From contig BRYA01000896.1 of NCBI GenBank assembly GCA_030267965.1, positions 1 through 42,060 on the forward strand: 42,060 bases of DNA. Reading direction: 5' to 3'. Positions 1-9,476 of this stretch are shown here, in pieces. The notes beneath the pieces are model-generated. The model worked only from the letters and a program-made list of their open reading frames with translations, searched no databases and was not told the DNA's origin. Source of the stretch: Triparma columacea. Taxonomy: Eukaryota > Sar > Bolidophyceae > Parmales > Triparmaceae. The stretch's first letter is position 1. The number at the start of each line of letters is the position of its first letter. The translations under genes were made by a program, and so were the position numbers.

Positions 1-448
<448 letters not shown>

Positions 449-527
449 AATATTGAGCTCCAAATGTTGACATTATTCCTGAATTCGGACTGAAACAGAT
501 TTATTTGTCCAACTCACGAACCAAGTG
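449..527. promoter_or_regulatory. 79-bp divergent intergenic segment
   Basis: Only 79 bp separate the split start codon exon of the FabG-like gene (minus, ATG at 448) from the ATG of the MaoC-like gene (plus, 528). Any promoters and 5' UTRs for both genes must fit here or overlap the neighbouring exons. No clear TATA box was seen. Confidence 0.5.
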
Positions 528-2383
528 ATGTTGTTTCAGGTCTCCCGTTTCGCACAGAGGGCTCTGCCTCGCTCCATGGATCTCGCAGGCCTTCGCAGCT
601 CTAGCCGTACCCTTTCCACATTCTACCCCCTGTCAGAAGACGCAAAATCTTCGAAAAACACCGTCAAGGGTAAAGGTGAGTGGGGTCGAAGCGCATAAAA
701 CTTTCAGGGAGGGGCGCTGGTGAAGTTTTTTCCAATATAGTGTTTCTATTAGACGCACAACAGGCCTTCTTAAGAGGGAATAATTGGAATATCTCACAGT
801 CCACGATTGACGCCCAACCTGCAGTCATTGACCACTCGGTAAATTTGCAGCATGCTCGACCGGGGGACGTTATTGAGGTCCCTTACGAGCTTACTGTGGG
901 AGGAGAGTTTAGGGAGCTTTGGTTTAGTGCATTTTACAACCATGACAGGTGAGAAGGCCGGGGAATAGAGTGTAGTGTAATCTGCTTTCCCTCGCCTCTC
1001 CAACTCGCCATTCCTTCGACCCCCTAACCCGAAGTCTTTTTCTCCACTTCTCCCCCCCCCCCCCCCCACACAGGATCAACACCTCCACTCCCTTTGCGAG
1101 GAAGCTTGGCCTGCAGGACCAGGTGCTCCCATTTTCTCTCATGCTGTTTCTTACTGGGAGCATGTCTCACGCAGACGCCGCGAAGGTGCAGGTCGGTTTC
1201 CACAATGCTTTCTATCACTGGCCTGGCTTCGCTGGAGACACCTTCACTAAGAAGTTCCAAGTCAAGAGCGTGAGGAACACCAGCGATGGCAACCACAGCG
1301 TGATCACATTCAACTGCGAGCTGATCAACCAGAGGGGCAGGGTGTGCATGAGCGCAGACAAGACCATGCTGTTTGAGTTTGAGGCAATTTCCCCTTCCAA
1401 CGTCGAGGTGAGAATAGACGGGCTTGTAATTGTAAACCAAGGGTTAAGGTCCAAAACGATTCTATATGAGTAGAGACAGAGATGCGGACGCCGATGTAGT
1501 TATGGAGAAAAGATCGCAAAAAGATCGCAAAGCTGTATGATTAACGTGACCCCCCCCNCCCCCCCCCCCCCCCCCCCCCTCCCCCCCCCTACACACACAC
1601 ACACAGACCCCTACAAACCCTGCTACTGAAGCGCAACTCTTCAGGACTCACTTGATGTCCAAGGCCGAGGTCCTGGGCGAGCTCGGTTCGCACTCCCTCA
1701 GGCCCCTTCGCCCATCTCAGTTGATTGTGCACAGCATGTGCCGTCCCCTTTCCCTCACCCAGTCCCAGCAGCTTGCCTCCCTCGCCCGGCTGACGCACGA
1801 GAGGCACTTTGACTCGAGGAAGTTTGACGCGAAGAGTGAAATTTACGTCCCCGGAGGGCTCGTCCTCGGTCTGACGATGTCTGCTTCCGCGAGAGATCTT
1901 CACGAGATCCTTCACGAGGAGGTGAGCATGGGCAACACGGTGGCGCCATTGATTTAATTGGAGTATCACAGCGTGGACATGGTAATATTGTTGGCGTTAG
2001 GGTTCATTATTTATTCACTAACACATTTCGCTTCACTCGCCAACTTTTATTAACAATCACGACAGGTGACCGATGTTTCTTTTGTGAACCACCTGCACCC
2101 CGGAGATGTTGTCTCGGCGGTCACTTTCGTCAAGAGCCTCGACGAGAACATCAGCGGTGACATGGAGTCCCTCGTCGTTTGCACACTGGGTCTCAAGAAC
2201 TGCCCAACCGAAGTGCTTGAAGAGATGGAGTTCCCTATTAATCTCTTTGACGGCTCTCTGACAACAAAGCAGGTCGAAAAAATATGCAAGGAGAAGATCC
2301 CAGCTCTCAGCAACAAGATTGTCGTGGCAGCGGAGAGGAGGATCATCAGGCAGGCCAGCAGGGGTGAGCCTTTCTTATTATAG
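528..2383 (+). CDS. MaoC-type double hot-dog dehydratase-like protein, probably mitochondrial
   Basis: Five exons can be joined in phase: 528-675, 753-948, 1074-1407, 1607-1921 and 2066-2383, giving 436 aa. The N-terminus (MLFQVSRFAQRALPRSM, then LRSSSRTLSTF) is basic, hydroxylated and lacks acids, like a mitochondrial presequence. Residues about 75-230 fit a MaoC/hydratase hot-dog: HDRINTSTPFARKLGL, a long hydrophobic helix, then WPGFAGDTF and a strand-rich tail with NQRGRV. The second half looks like another hot-dog (VPGGLVLGLTMSASARDLHE, then LHPGDVVSAVTFV). The canonical D-x-N-x-x-H hydratase motif is not intact: the Asn is present, but no His follows. The exact reaction is therefore unclear, possibly enoyl- or methylfumaryl-CoA hydration or a non-catalytic role. 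Acceptors at 708 and 741 would also keep the frame for exon 2; 753 is preferred because it gives a 77-nt intron with a pyrimidine-rich end. Confidence 0.6.
1550..1590. repeat. Poly-C tract with one undetermined base, inside an intron
   Basis: About 40 nt of almost pure C, with an N at 1558 and a T at 1580, are followed by a CA run up to the acceptor at 1606. A similar C tract (1051-1067) precedes the acceptor at 1073. They serve as extreme polypyrimidine tracts of introns 2 and 3 of the MaoC-like gene. Length is probably unreliable in the assembly. Confidence 0.85.
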
Positions 2384-2491
2384 GCAGGTCGCGGTGGATG
2401 TAGCATAGATGGAGGGTTAGTGAGGGGAACGGGGGGTAACAGAGCTGACAAAAAATATACACAATCTGATCACTTCTTCTTTTAAATTAAA

Positions 2492-3628
2492 TTAAATTAA
2501 AATGCGTGGGAAATTGTTCCAGGCATCACGAAATCCATGTGGAAAGCATCGGTGGAGACAATCCTTTGGGCCGCCATATGCATCTGGATGATATGATGAA
2601 TTTCCCACATCAAATACACGCAATTCTCTTTTTTTGAGCCACTCATTTCGACCATGAATAAGAGCATACCCCCAATTTGGGTTCTCTTTCTTTGAAGAAC
2701 ACGACGCATCGTACTGAGTTGACCAAACGAGCTGCTTCTTGGGATGCTGCGTTTCAAATGCGTGCGTAATGTTTTGTACAGTGCAATGAAAATCCGCGTC
2801 ACCGAATCGGAAATGTGGGCCAATTAGAAACACTACCACGTCTGGTGATGCTTTCTTCACCCAATCGTTCCACGGACGGCCTCGATTCATATGCCCGTGC
2901 GACGTCCCGTCCAACGTATCCGAATGTCCAAAGCGAAGTGCATGCGCACATTGTCCATCTCCCATTTGAATGAAGTTCGCCAATGCTCCAAAGACTTGTT
3001 GCGCAGTCGAATCGCCGACGAACAAAACCACACGTCCGTTCAGCAGTTTGCATAGTGAGGGCGCGTCGAACCACCATGCGTCCGTTATCGTTGGCAATGT
3101 CGGACATTTACATGCATTGCCACCCATTGGTACTGGGTGATCATTCCTTCCTTCCATCATATCCCGGGTGCTACTTCCACATCCGGAATCCCATCCACAG
3201 CACTTGTAGGATGGATCCTTCGTAACATCGTCTGTTGCATGAAACCTGTTCACCTCTGGCGGACCTTTCGACGGTCCCTCCTTAACCCCGACCCCCGTCC
3301 CGGAACCTTCAATTTCCACCTCAGGAGACCCCTTCGGTTCCGCCCCCTTCGATGATTCCTCTGACCCCTTCGTAACATCGTCTGTTGCATGAAACCTGTC
3401 TCTCCCCCCGAACTGTCTAGCTAAAAAAGGTGAGACGGCTGTCGTAAGCCCACTGAATGTCGTTCCATACCCTGTCATTCCATTGGTAAATAAGTCTTTC
3501 TCCGACCTAATCATCGATACGACTGTAAGGGCGCATAATACAAGGAAACCTATCAAAAGCATCCTTCTTCTTGAAAATTGAGGAGGAGAGAGAGAGATAG
3601 GCGATTGTACCTCTGATTGTGAATCCAT
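2492..3628 (-). CDS. Golgi type II membrane PC-esterase (TBL/CASD1-like, SGNH)
   Basis: A 378-aa single-exon protein. Residues 24-40 form a signal anchor after an RRR motif, followed by a low-complexity acidic stem. The catalytic region carries block I, GRVVLFVGDSTAQQVFGAL, with the nucleophile in GDS (residues 205-207). Near the C-terminus is DCLHRCFPHGFRDAWNNF, the D-x-x-H block (Asp356, His359) typical of PC-esterase/DUF231 proteins such as plant TBL polysaccharide O-acetyltransferases and CASD1. Cys-rich segments (KCCGWDSGCG, NACKCP) probably form disulfides in the lumen. The likely role is adding or removing acyl groups on glycans in the Golgi. Two identical 10-residue copies of RFHATDDVTK sit at 78-87 and 128-137. 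The anchor (RRRM to FSGLT) is nearly the same as that of the GT92 fusion at 12828. The gene ends 108 bp from the convergent MaoC-like gene. Confidence 0.8.
   Translation of the reverse strand: MDSQSEVQSPISLSPPQFSRRRMLLIGFLVLCALTVVSMIRSEKDLFTNGMTGYGTTFSGLTTAVSPFLARQFGGRDRFHATDDVTKGSEESSKGAEPKGSPEVEIEGSGTGVGVKEGPSKGPPEVNRFHATDDVTKDPSYKCCGWDSGCGSSTRDMMEGRNDHPVPMGGNACKCPTLPTITDAWWFDAPSLCKLLNGRVVLFVGDSTAQQVFGALANFIQMGDGQCAHALRFGHSDTLDGTSHGHMNRGRPWNDWVKKASPDVVVFLIGPHFRFGDADFHCTVQNITHAFETQHPKKQLVWSTQYDASCSSKKENPNWGYALIHGRNEWLKKRELRVFDVGNSSYHPDAYGGPKDCLHRCFPHGFRDAWNNFPRILI
3217..3399. repeat. 33-bp perfect direct repeat inside the PC-esterase stem
   Basis: Identical 33-bp copies lie at 3217-3249 and 3367-3399, exactly 150 bp (50 codons) apart and in the same frame. 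They encode the duplicated RFHATDDVTK segment. Confidence 0.9.
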
Positions 3629-3726
3629 TTTTGAGCGAACCTACGCCAAGTGTAAGTTTGCAGCGGCAAATTACGATGTGTAACTTATCAACAAAGCCTT
3701 CAAGCTACTCCACTTAGGCAGAAATG

Positions 3727-3905
3727 TAGCCTTTGGGCCCATAGGCAATGCCTAAATTTTTTTTATAACTTCGCTAAAAAAGTTTATTTAACGGCTACAT
3801 ATCCGCAAATCCGGCGATCTGATTGGTTCCAACGGGTGCCTATTTGCCTTTGCCTATAAAATTGCCTATTTCTCTGAAAACTTTTGCCTATGGGCCCAAA
3901 GGCTA
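3727..3905. mobile_element. hAT-type MITE, 179 bp
   Basis: The element starts with TAGCCTTTGGGCCCATAGGC plus AA and ends with the exact reverse complement, so the terminal inverted repeats are 22 bp and perfect. It is flanked by the same 8 bp, CAGAAATG, at 3719-3726 and 3906-3913. An 8-bp target duplication is the hallmark of hAT transposons. The interior is AT-rich and non-coding and carries several TTGCCTAT-like subterminal motifs, which hAT transposases often bind. No transposase is present, so it is non-autonomous. It lies in the 496-bp divergent gap between the PC-esterase and LUC7-like genes. The perfect ends suggest recent insertion. Confidence 0.85.
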
Positions 3906-4124
3906 CAGAAATGGGAAAGCCTCAAAAAATGTCTTTGACAAAATAGAAGCCCAAGCAGCACAGTCACGAGTTCTTCCCCCCACTTCATCTGATCACGCAG
4001 CAATATACCCCGAACATAACATTACAGCCTCTTGAGGGATACGCGTCAAACACCAATCCAAAAAAAAGAGGGAGATAATCCGAGACGCACCGATCGTTGA
4101 AAGAGTTAGTTTGACAGGAGAATA

Positions 4125-5063
4125 ATGGCCGATGATGCAAGAGCCCTCCTGGACCAGCTCATGGGAGCACAAAGAAATGATGCAAATGCAGTTGCCGTTC
4201 AGAAGCGAACCTGCTGGGATGCTGATGTTTGCCCCTTTTACACGGTATGGAAGGTTGATCCCTTTGAACTATTTGAGAATACGAGGTCTTCGATTGGCGC
4301 AAACCCTAGGGCTTGCGACGACGACGCGCACGAGGACTGGAAGTCTCTCCCGCCGGATGTCCAGATGAACCAGCACAGGGGTGAGAGGGAGTTGCTCTTT
4401 TTCCTCGGTGACCTCATCTCGAAGAACAACAGCATCATCACCAAGAACCAGCGCAAGCTGGAAGAAGATCAGAAGGTAATGTTCCAGCAGATGGGAGGCG
4501 ATCCGGTTGTTACTGTCAATCAGGCTGTCGTCGATGAGCTTGGCTCAAAGATAATGGAATATGAGAGGATGAGCAAGGATGTAGCTTCGGACGTGAGTAG
4601 AATGACCGACGCCGATCAAGCTGACCAATGGAAGTACGCGCAGTCGCTTACCGCGAAGTTAGAGGGCTTAAGGAGTTGGGAGCAGGGGGTTCAGAGGCTT
4701 GACGAAACTCTCTGCTTCATAAAGGGTACGGATGTTATTGAGAAGATCGTCTGCGACGTTTCTGGAAATTATCTCTGTGCCAAGGACGCCGACGAAAGGA
4801 TGGCAGCTCATTATGCTGGTAGGCAATACATTGGTTGGAAGCTCATTAGGGACAAGCATGCTGAGCTGGTCAACAAGTACGGGAGGAATGGCGGGCTAAG
4901 ACCGGTTGATTACAGGCCGCCACCTGCTAGGGGAGGCTGGGCTAAAGGACGCGGGGGTGGGGGGGGTGGTGGGAGGGGCGGTGGATGGAGCAACAACAAT
5001 AGGCATGGAGGTGGAGGAGGTGGTAGGGGTTGGGGAGGGGGGGGAGGGGGCAGACGATGGTAA
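4125..5063 (+). CDS. LUC7-like U1 snRNP-associated protein, degenerate zinc fingers, RGG tail
   Basis: A 312-aa intronless protein. The start DDARALLDQLMGAQR is the LUC7 N-terminal signature. The region DADVCPFYTVWKVDPFELF matches the first LUC7 zinc finger and VCDVSGNYLCAKDADERM the second. LUC7 proteins bind U1 snRNP and influence 5' splice-site choice. Several metal ligands appear lost. In finger 1 the second Cys (normally in the FCPHDLF position) is replaced in KVDPFELF. In finger 2 the CxxC is CxxS and the second His of H-x5-H is Tyr (HYAGRQY). A long helical segment (about residues 90-190) separates the fingers. The C-terminus (about 265-312) is a Gly/Arg-rich RGG-like tail instead of the usual RS domain. 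It may be a divergent paralogue, with a canonical LUC7 elsewhere in the genome. Confidence 0.75.
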   Translation: MADDARALLDQLMGAQRNDANAVAVQKRTCWDADVCPFYTVWKVDPFELFENTRSSIGANPRACDDDAHEDWKSLPPDVQMNQHRGERELLFFLGDLISKNNSIITKNQRKLEEDQKVMFQQMGGDPVVTVNQAVVDELGSKIMEYERMSKDVASDVSRMTDADQADQWKYAQSLTAKLEGLRSWEQGVQRLDETLCFIKGTDVIEKIVCDVSGNYLCAKDADERMAAHYAGRQYIGWKLIRDKHAELVNKYGRNGGLRPVDYRPPPARGGWAKGRGGGGGGGRGGGWSNNNRHGGGGGGRGWGGGGGGRRW

Positions 5064-5275
5064 AAGAAGACGACGGTAAAAGAAATTGAGGGAATGAATG
5101 AGTGCTAATATCATACAAATAATTCAAAGAATTTTTCTTCCTTTCCTTAGGTACCCTCCCCTCACAACTGGAAAATAAAAAAATACTTCAAGTCATTACC
5201 CTCTAATCAAGCCCTCCACTGGTCCTTTCATAGCAGCTTTCGAGCAATTGCCCCCCCTCCTTTCCTAACCTCTAA

Positions 5276-6988
5276 ATGCGCAAAGCCCAAAAAATGTTGC
5301 CTTCCTCCCCTCTCGTTAATAAAAACCTTTTTAAATCAATGTCTGCTCTGTGCTTGCTAGGCTGCTTCCTGGTATGGAGAACTATTTCTACGGTGGCTCA
5401 TTCTGGGAACGCAACACCAAAGCCTTCGTACGAGGGATTCAATCAATATCACATTCACAATCGGTCGTCCTCTCATGTTCAAAGGGCTGACAATAATGAG
5501 CCGAACGTTCAACTTGTGAGGGCCGAAGCCATTACTCACCGATGCTCCGAAATCGCGCGGCGGTCCGGGTTGAGCGATGCTGACCTCTTCTACTTGAACT
5601 TTGACAAAGTTCAGGCGCCGCTGGTTTCTTTGGACATGCTGACGGAATGGGTGGATTCTGGATGCCTTGGAACGTTCTTTTCGACAGAGTACATCGGGAG
5701 TTCCGACGTCTCTGGTCGTGAGTTTGAATTAAAGTCGAAGCTAGCTTCCTTAAAGGGGTCGAATTTGAAGGGTTCACAAACTCCTGGTTCTTTCGACATG
5801 ACCCCGATCCCCCCTCCCCCCTTTCCCACCGTGGTGCTTTCCGATGCTTCCCCTCCGTCTCCCTCCGATGAGCACTTCGACCCGAACTTTGGAAAACACT
5901 GGTCCACTATTCAGACGGAACCAATTCTGCACCCGTCCGATTACGACGATGGGGTGCCAGATGCGATTTCGATACCAGACGACCTCCAAGCATTGGCCGA
6001 AAAGAATGGCGACTTCAAAGTGACTCCCCCTGGGCAGCATTGTCCCGAAGGGGACAATACATACAACAAGTGCTGTGCAATTGAGGCTACGGAACATTAC
6101 TGGGGACTTAACGTTAGGAATCCACTGCTTGCCATCACAACCGGCGTCACGAGCAGGGGCGTAAAAAAGGCGCACCAGCACGTGAACAAGTTGGCGTTGT
6201 TCACAAGGCTGCTGCCTTCACTCACAAGGACGTACGACTGCGACGTAGACTACCTCCTCGTCATTGCGTTTGACAAAGGGGACGAATTCTACGACACCAA
6301 GGCGGGACAGGACGAGATGAATGCGTGGCTCGTAGAGAACATGGCCAAGCCTATGGCATTGGCGGGGGTCGACATAAATTTTTTGTACGTGGAGGTAGAT
6401 AATGTGCTGAAGAAGCCTGGACCCGTTTTTAACGCAATGTTGAAGGAAGCCTACAAGGCAGGAGCTGACTACTTCTACAGGTTGAACGACGATACGGAGC
6501 TCAAGGGGGGAAGGGGTGATATCACGACCGCGTGGCCAAAGGCCTTCATAGGAGCCTTGAATAGCCTGCAGCCTCCGTATGGCGTCGCCGGCCCGTCCCA
6601 CCAGACCGGGAATATGAAAATCCTTACGCACGACTTCCTCAATAGAGTGCACATGGATATCTTCAAAGGTGTCTATTACGATCCAATATACACGGATTGG
6701 TGGATGGATGACTACATCAGCCGTCTCTATGGGAAAGATAGAACCATCAAGAGCAACCACTACGGAGTCCTGCACCACACCTCTCATCACGGAGGCAGGC
6801 GCTACGAAGTCGGAGAGAACAAATCTAGCAAATTACCAGGGAGCATCCAAAGAGGAAGGGAGGAGATTGCGAAATGGATGAAGGACCATGGCCACTCGGA
6901 GGCGGACATCGACGCCTTCAAATCGAGCGGTCAAGGTCAGCCTTACAAGGACTTTCCCTGCGGCGACTTCACGGGCATCAAATGCTAA
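5276..6988 (+). CDS. Golgi GT-A-type glycosyltransferase-like type II membrane protein
   Basis: 570 aa in one exon. A short basic cytosolic end is followed by an anchor at about residues 22-37 (SALCLLGCFLVWRTI), then a Pro/Ser-rich stem. The catalytic half, from about residue 260, includes YFYRLNDDTEL (about 400-410), a D-x-D metal/nucleotide-sugar site. It continues with PPYGVAGPSHQTGN, DWWMDDYISRLYG, and HHTSHHGGRRYEVGE as a likely acceptor-side motif. This layout recurs in algal and oomycete glycosyltransferase-like proteins. I cannot assign a CAZy family or substrate. It follows the LUC7-like gene in tandem (212 bp) and converges on the fucosyltransferase-like gene 133 bp away. Confidence 0.68.
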   Translation: MRKAQKMLPSSPLVNKNLFKSMSALCLLGCFLVWRTISTVAHSGNATPKPSYEGFNQYHIHNRSSSHVQRADNNEPNVQLVRAEAITHRCSEIARRSGLSDADLFYLNFDKVQAPLVSLDMLTEWVDSGCLGTFFSTEYIGSSDVSGREFELKSKLASLKGSNLKGSQTPGSFDMTPIPPPPFPTVVLSDASPPSPSDEHFDPNFGKHWSTIQTEPILHPSDYDDGVPDAISIPDDLQALAEKNGDFKVTPPGQHCPEGDNTYNKCCAIEATEHYWGLNVRNPLLAITTGVTSRGVKKAHQHVNKLALFTRLLPSLTRTYDCDVDYLLVIAFDKGDEFYDTKAGQDEMNAWLVENMAKPMALAGVDINFLYVEVDNVLKKPGPVFNAMLKEAYKAGADYFYRLNDDTELKGGRGDITTAWPKAFIGALNSLQPPYGVAGPSHQTGNMKILTHDFLNRVHMDIFKGVYYDPIYTDWWMDDYISRLYGKDRTIKSNHYGVLHHTSHHGGRRYEVGENKSSKLPGSIQRGREEIAKWMKDHGHSEADIDAFKSSGQGQPYKDFPCGDFTGIKC

Positions 6989-7121
6989 TGCTGCTCCTAC
7001 TGTGAACCAGTAATAATTATTTGAACGTTGATGAGAATGAAAAGCAGTTACAAGCAACACAAGGTACAACAATAAACAGCAGCGACTATTAAAATAAAGA
7101 ACACGCCCTCATCATCCCATT

Positions 7122-8408
7122 TCATTTGTTCGGGCATTGCGTGTGCTCCGCCGTCCAAAACCTTTTTTCTCCTCGCCTGTGCGAATAAGTGCATCGATTC
7201 CCTGCCAGCATAGCGCTGAAACTCCCGTACCCACCAACCCCATGCACAACGCAACGCGCCATTCCCATGATCCAAAGGTCCGAGAACGTCGGTAAGAACG
7301 GCTCGACTACGACATCCTCATGAGCCCCGTCGTTGAAAGTACTGAAAGCTATATGTTGATCTTCATTAACTCCTTCGTCAACCTTTACAAGTCCTGGGAA
7401 TTCTGATTCGTACTCATCCTTGATTGATTCAGCAACGTGAATGCGGTCGCAAGCAACATATATATTGGCATCACTCTCTTTCTCTCTTATATTTATCGCA
7501 CAATCGATTGCATTGCGAAGGATTTGCGACTCCTCTTCAACTGTTGGATATTGAGGTTTCCCATCCTTGCGAAACGGGTAGTGCACTCGGCCGTGAACAG
7601 CCAAGAAGTTGCCCCTGACTAGGCCAAGGTTTGTGATCTCTTTCACCATGAACTCTGCGAGCCTAGGTGAAGGGGTGAAAACCTTTGAGAACAGCGTTGG
7701 GAAAATTGCTGTCCAATCCTCTTGACTTTCTTCGCCATATTTTAACTCTTGTTTCGTGTGATCGGCTAAAAGCTGTTCCATCTTCATGAACTGCGTACTG
7801 CCTGCCCCAAACGAAAGATTCAAAACCTGTGATTTGTTATACTTGTTCAGAATGTCCTCGAGTGTTCTTGGCGTTGCCTCATTCATCCAATTTCTGGTGG
7901 ACGGATTTGTGGCAGCCCCCAAGTCTACATGAGGAGGTTTAGTCCAGTCGATGCCACCTGTCGGTGGGACAAGAAAGTTCTCCAGCTCTGAAGGGATCGT
8001 CCAGTGGATCAGGAGGACTCTTCCACTGAGTGCAGCCAGAAGGACGAAGAAAGGAACGGGTGTAAGTCTGTCGACAGTACCACCATGACAAGCCTTCGAC
8101 ACACAGCTCATGACGAGGAACTTCACAGAAGCATCCCCTTCCTTTGATCTTTTCTTCTCTTTCTCATGAAACACAATATATTCCTGGATCCATTTCGGTA
8201 GAACGTCGACATCACGAGCCCCGAGAGGCAAGAATTGTTCTTCACGTGCGAAATTACTTCCGACGAATGACGTCTCATTTGTTTTTGTTTTCGAGAATAA
8301 GGGAATGGTGGTCGAGATGGAGAAACCCTGCTGGTGGACAAGGGCAAGAAATGACGTGATAGCAACAGTCGCCCATGCCAACTTCTTAAAGACAGAGGAG
8401 GAAAGCAT
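7122..8408 (-). CDS. Fucosyltransferase-like type II membrane protein
   Basis: 428 aa, single exon. A signal anchor at about residues 10-25 (LAWATVAITSFLALV) is followed by a lumenal domain. Residues about 109-155 (GGTVDRLTPVPFFVLLAAL, then GRVLLIHWTIPSELENFL) resemble the N-terminal donor/acceptor region of GDP-fucose-using transferases. The block VHGRVHYPF and the late block SDLWIMGMARCVVHGVGGYG match the region where these enzymes hold the nucleotide sugar and place small residues plus Ser. Two sequons (NETS, NKSQ/NLSF) fit a secretory route. Donor and acceptor are inferred, and another GT-B transferase is possible. It faces the small gene at 8634 across a 225-bp divergent gap. Confidence 0.6.
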   Translation of the reverse strand: MLSSSVFKKLAWATVAITSFLALVHQQGFSISTTIPLFSKTKTNETSFVGSNFAREEQFLPLGARDVDVLPKWIQEYIVFHEKEKKRSKEGDASVKFLVMSCVSKACHGGTVDRLTPVPFFVLLAALSGRVLLIHWTIPSELENFLVPPTGGIDWTKPPHVDLGAATNPSTRNWMNEATPRTLEDILNKYNKSQVLNLSFGAGSTQFMKMEQLLADHTKQELKYGEESQEDWTAIFPTLFSKVFTPSPRLAEFMVKEITNLGLVRGNFLAVHGRVHYPFRKDGKPQYPTVEEESQILRNAIDCAINIREKESDANIYVACDRIHVAESIKDEYESEFPGLVKVDEGVNEDQHIAFSTFNDGAHEDVVVEPFLPTFSDLWIMGMARCVVHGVGGYGSFSAMLAGNRCTYSHRRGEKRFWTAEHTQCPNK

Positions 8409-8633
8409 CCACGAAAGTTCAAAATGGGGAGGAATGTTTTGTTTTTGGGCAAAGACCTGTGGGCACCCGGACTGTCTGAATAATTATTGAGAGAAAGAAG
8501 AAATCCAACATAAACGTTTTTGGTGCACAATACCAAACACTCCACTTGTGTTTGGACTTAAACTAGCATCCTACCTCCAGCCGCAGCTGTGATCCCCAAT
8601 AGACAAATAAACTTTGAGGTCCCCTCTGTGTCG

Positions 8634-9124
8634 ATGGGGTTGATGAAGCGACTTGCAGGGTTTCAGGAGGCGCATAGGCGTTTTGTGAAGAAGGTGGGTA
8701 CGAAATAGAGCGCTTTATGTTGGTGGAGTTAGTAGTTGTGCATAAGTTTTGTCAAAACACCTAGAACCATCACCAACTTTAATATCCACCTTCTCTCACT
8801 GTTCTTCAGGTACACAACACTCGGTTCCCTCTTCCTCCGTGGGGGGTGCAAGTGATGAAGTGTGTTTACTTCTCGATCCCTATGTTTGCCGGTTACCAGT
8901 GTTACGTATACTCTCAGGAGCAGTCTGAGGCAAAATGGGGATCGAGGAAGGCAGCCTATGATAGTTTGAAGTCGGCTAACCGTGTTACAATTCTCGGAAA
9001 AGAGAGGACTGTTGGGGCGGGCGGCGTGGGAGGGGGGGTTCACTTGGTTGATAGCAGTGGCGAAGAGCAGGTCAGGCTGATGAAAGGGCTTGACCGGGTT
9101 CTAAAGGGGGTAAAGAAAGATTGA
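8634..9124 (+). CDS. Small single-pass membrane protein, unknown
   Basis: Two exons, 8634-8693 and 8810-9124, joined in phase 0 across a 116-nt intron (donor GTGGGT, acceptor TTCTTCAG), give 124 aa. The start MGLMKRLAGFQEAHRRFVKK is basic and amphipathic. The middle KCVYFSIPMFAGYQCYVYSQ can span a membrane once, and PLPPWG precedes it. The C-terminus is charged and Gly-rich. The size and basic start would suit a mitochondrial inner-membrane accessory subunit, but I do not recognise the family. The second Met (8643) could also be the start. Confidence 0.6.
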
Positions 9125-9155
9125 TTTCTGATTTCAACCAACCCGCGTATCGTAA

Positions 9156-9191
9156 TGCTTATCCTCTTGCTTATCCTCTTGCTTATCCTCT
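9156..9191. repeat. 12-bp tandem repeat, three units
   Basis: TGCTTATCCTCT occurs three times in a row without mismatch, just after the stop codon of the small membrane protein gene. Confidence 0.9.
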
Positions 9192-9259
9192 TTCCCACTC
9201 CACCCTTCTTAGCCCCATCTTTGCACTCTTTCACCAACCCTAACCCCCAGTAAACATTG

Positions 9260-9299
9260 TAGGCAACATTTTAGGCATTGCCCACGGGAGCAAAGGCTA
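9260..9299 (-). mobile_element. Degenerate end of the hAT-type MITE family
   Basis: Read on the minus strand, this stretch starts TAGCCTTTG, continues CCCGTGGGCAATGCC and then TAAA. It matches the left end of the MITE at 3727 over roughly 35 bp with a few substitutions. No opposite end or target duplication is visible, so it is an old, truncated copy. Confidence 0.55.
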
Positions 9300-9476
9300 T
9301 AGGGACCCTAATTCCCTAAACCCTCTCTTCAAAAGCGATTGAAAAAGAATTATATCACTCAATTTCAATGATCCAAAACTTAAACCACTTGCACGGAAAG
9401 CTTCACGTCAAAGGGTTACAATATTACTGCAATACACGCATTACTGCAATACACGCAGTAGCTCTCTCCCCCTTCA

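Larger units (their letters stand above)
9125..9476. other. Convergent 3' intergenic region
   Basis: A 352-bp gap between two gene ends. It holds a 12-bp tandem repeat and a transposon remnant, both listed separately. No coding signal was seen. Confidence 0.6.

Noticed and set aside
6218..6790. 190-aa minus-strand frame
   Set aside because: Antisense to the catalytic domain of the glycosyltransferase at 5276; the plus frame has the recognisable NDDTEL and HHTSHHGG motifs.
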